Shown here piece by piece: positions 29,689 through 31,138 of a stretch of DNA of 31,138 nt. A program made the translations under genes and the position numbers. Each line of letters begins with the position of its first letter. Position 1 is the first letter of the stretch. The notes beneath the pieces were generated by a model. It did no database searches. It was not told the origin of the DNA and saw only the letters and a list, made by a program, of their open reading frames with translations. The stretch spans positions 10,171 through 41,308 of the forward strand of contig DECD01000019.1 in assembly GCA_002349055.1 (NCBI GenBank), written 5' to 3'. The stretch is from Bacteroidales bacterium UBA2939. GTDB lineage: Bacteria > Bacteroidota > Bacteroidia > Bacteroidales > P3.

Positions 29689-30813
29689 TTACTCTCCGAT
29701 ATGTTCTTCTATCTCTTTGATTGTAGGTATTGTACCCTCAATTTTTTCAGGATATACCTTTTCCAGATCATATTCGGAGATGCCGATTGGCTGGTTGCTT
29801 GACTCCAATGCATATTGGGCAAGTGTGTTGTCTTTGCTTTTACAAATCAGGAGTCCAATTGTAGGGTTGTCTTTTCCTTCTTCGCGTAGAAGATGATTTG
29901 CAGCTGTCACATAAGTTCCCAATTGTCCGATGTCTTTAGTGTCAAATTTGTCAATCTTGACTTCTACCACAACGTAACAGCGCAACCTAATGTTGTAGAA
30001 CAACAAATCAATGAATTTTTCGGTTTCTCCAATCTGTAGCCGATATTCTTTTCCGACGTATGCAAAGCCCGTCCCGAGTTCTATTAGAAATTTGGTGATA
30101 TTGCTCAATAAAGCATCTTTCAGTTGCCTTTCGTTATATTGTTTCGTTACACCTGCAAATGCAAAATTGTAGGGATCCTTTGTCAATTCCTGTGCCAAGT
30201 CACTTGTTGTATCCGGAATGGTGTTCTTGAAGTTGGTCAGGGCTTTCCCTGTCCGTTCAAACAATCCCGTGTCAATCCAGTTGAGAAGCATCGCCCTGCT
30301 CCAGCCGTTTTCTACAGTTTGATTCACAAAAAACAAGGCTTTGTTCACATCTCCTTTGACTCGGTCTAGTATGAGTTTGTGATGTCCCCACGGGATATTG
30401 AAGATATTGGAGGTTTCATTTTGACGATCAGGCACTTGCAATTCGCCCTCAGCTTGGGGGTGAATTGTATTATAGGTGTCAGAAGTGGTTTCGCCCCCAA
30501 GTTGGGGTTGAATTGATTCAAGAGGGGAGTAGAGCAGATAGAATCGTCTGCAGTACCGAAGATTTGTCACAGAAAGACCTTCCACATGTGGCATTGCTTT
30601 CCTTAGGTCATTGCTCAACTGTGCAATGACTCCTTCGCCCCACCTTTCTTCTACTTTCATTTCAACGATATCATGTCCTAAAAGCCAATTAAAATGCAGT
30701 TGTTCTGTGTTCACTTGTATGGCTGCTTTTATCTGGCATTTTCTATACCTTATGACAAGATCCTTCACCCATTGAGTGTAATCCTTATCAATAATTGTTA
30801 TTGGTTCTCTCAT
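29689..30813 (-). CDS. DUF1016 (YhcG-type) PD-(D/E)XK nuclease-domain protein
   Basis: 374 residues, full length. The N-terminal helical domain (about 1-95) has AIQVNTEQLHFNWLLGHDIVEM, WGEGVIAQLSNDLRKAMP and LSVTNLRYCRRFYLLY. A linker follows (about 96-135), then IPWGHHKLILDRVKG, KALFFVNQTVENGWSRAMLLNWI and DPYNFAFAG. The C-terminal nuclease core is recognised from GTGFAYVGKEYRLQIG, then the Asp of FIDLLFYN and the E-x-K of YVVVEVKIDKF. The biological role is not established; the fold suggests DNA cleavage or defence/mobile-element biology. The linker is encoded by two palindromes (30440-30466 and 30489-30514), placed as in the short homologue at 7204-7689. AT-rich, probably acquired. Confidence 0.9.
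   Translation of the reverse strand: MREPITIIDKDYTQWVKDLVIRYRKCQIKAAIQVNTEQLHFNWLLGHDIVEMKVEERWGEGVIAQLSNDLRKAMPHVEGLSVTNLRYCRRFYLLYSPLESIQPQLGGETTSDTYNTIHPQAEGELQVPDRQNETSNIFNIPWGHHKLILDRVKGDVNKALFFVNQTVENGWSRAMLLNWIDTGLFERTGKALTNFKNTIPDTTSDLAQELTKDPYNFAFAGVTKQYNERQLKDALLSNITKFLIELGTGFAYVGKEYRLQIGETEKFIDLLFYNIRLRCYVVVEVKIDKFDTKDIGQLGTYVTAANHLLREEGKDNPTIGLLICKSKDNTLAQYALESSNQPIGISEYDLEKVYPEKIEGTIPTIKEIEEHIGE
30440..30466 (-). repeat. Linker palindrome, second copy, in the full DUF1016 gene
   Basis: A 27-base imperfect palindrome on the plus strand: AATTCGCCCTCAGC, TTGGGGGTGAATT. It encodes IHPQAEGEL around residues 116-125. The AATTC/GAATT ends match those of the palindromes in the short DUF1016 gene. 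Confidence 0.88.
30489..30514 (-). repeat. Linker palindrome, first copy, in the full DUF1016 gene
   Basis: A 26-base imperfect palindrome on the plus strand: TTTCGCCCCCAAG, TTGGGGTTGAATT. It encodes IQPQLGGET around residues 100-108; 22 bases separate it from the other copy. Confidence 0.88.
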
Positions 30814-30849
30814 GTTTTTTTATCTTAAATATCTATAGAAAACACTATG

Positions 30850-30857
30850 CAAAAATA
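30850..30857 (-). promoter_or_regulatory. -7 promoter box of the full DUF1016 gene
   Basis: CAAAAATA on the plus strand reads TATTTTTG on the minus strand, 37 bases before the ATG. TGTAACTAAAATAAAA lies directly upstream of it and is also the end of the neighbouring 26-base tandem repeat. Confidence 0.6.
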
Positions 30858-30867
30858 CGGTTTTTAT

Positions 30868-30945
30868 TTTAGTTACACATTGGTTCCACATGTTTTAGTT
30901 ACACGTTGGCTCCACATGTTTTAGTTACACGTTGGCTCCACATGG
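30868..30945 (-). repeat. Three 26-base tandem repeats upstream of the DUF1016 gene
   Basis: Copies at 30868-30893, 30894-30919 and 30920-30945. Key bases on the plus strand are TTTAGTTACAC, then TTGG and TCCACATG. Copies 2 and 3 differ only at the last base; copy 1 has two changes. The first copy overlaps the -33 region of the DUF1016 promoter. The rest of 30946-31102 is AT-rich with no gene that I can see. Confidence 0.92.
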
Positions 30946-31102
30946 TCGCCGACCTCAGATTAAGCAATCGATTATTCAAGATTTACTAATTCACACATTA
31001 TCGCATTTACACATTCGTTATAACGTTCACGCATTAACTTATATAAATGTTTAGGTTTATATCGCATTCAAGTATCGATAAGTCTCATAGATGATATGTA
31101 TT

Positions 31103-31138
31103 ATTTATTGTAAACTTTATTGTAACATTTATTGTAAC
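31103..31138. repeat. 12-base tandem repeat at the window edge
   Basis: TATTTATTGTAA, ACTTTATTGTAA, CATTTATTGTAA and a final C; three near-identical 12-base units running off the window. The unit and orientation are those of the array at 29184-29232. Confidence 0.85.

Noticed and set aside
30868..30945. Possible CRISPR array
   Set aside because: The three 26-base copies are directly adjacent with no spacers and no cas genes nearby.

Overview
The window is a 31 kb piece of a Bacteroidales (Bacteroidota) chromosome, GC-rich in genes and AT-rich between them. The evidence is: two type IX secretion (T9SS) cargo proteins (one type A and one type B sorting domain); repeated TAnnTTTG promoter boxes with an upstream TTTG about 19 bases away; a TonB receptor/pnuT/thiamine pyrophosphokinase operon behind a TPP riboswitch; and typical Bacteroidota families (DUF2795, DUF4369-thioredoxin, CxxC-less Mrp). 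It looks like an uncultured gut-type lineage; genus cannot be read from the sequence.

Layout. 1-3917 (+): the 3' end of a T9SS cargo gene, an outer-membrane barrel-like protein, rbfA, a LolC/E-type permease and trpS, closed by a terminator. 3994-7001 (-): a small acidic lipoprotein, rnfA and an oadA-like carboxyltransferase. 7204-7689 (+): a truncated DUF1016 protein with its own promoter and terminator. 7993-16865 (-): a long leftward block of purD, eamA, S41 protease, tlpA-like, apbC, nifU-like and cobalamin adenosyltransferase genes, then a separately promoted DUF2795/DUF2520/tatD group. 16974-20720 (-): the thiamine uptake and activation operon. 20770-25929 (-): recQ and a 983-residue T9SS type B protein. 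26055-28763 (+): kdsD, lptB and fabD. 28795-31138 (-): a hotdog thioesterase, then an AT-rich accessory segment with an HTH fragment and a full-length DUF1016 PD-(D/E)XK nuclease.

How the genes work together. The thiamine genes form one circuit: the riboswitch senses TPP, the receptor brings thiamine over the outer membrane, PnuT over the inner membrane, and the kinase traps it as TPP. ApbC and the NifU-like protein are neighbouring Fe-S carriers. KdsD and LptB both serve lipopolysaccharide. The rest is housekeeping.

The most unusual layer is repeat DNA. (i) Both DUF1016 genes carry two 26-27 bp palindromes, bounded by AATTC/GAATT-like ends, at the same two places in the protein (near residues 100 and 117-125), but the palindrome cores differ completely between the two genes. 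(ii) Short 7-12 bp tandem repeats recur at many unrelated loci, including in frame inside thiN (three different arrays), tatD (two arrays plus a palindromic insert), the permease gene and the TonB receptor signal peptide. (iii) The omr1-pnuT gap is filled by four copies of one 25 bp unit arranged as a nested inverted repeat. (iv) The genes at the right end share a promoter element that is further amplified as a 26 bp tandem array.
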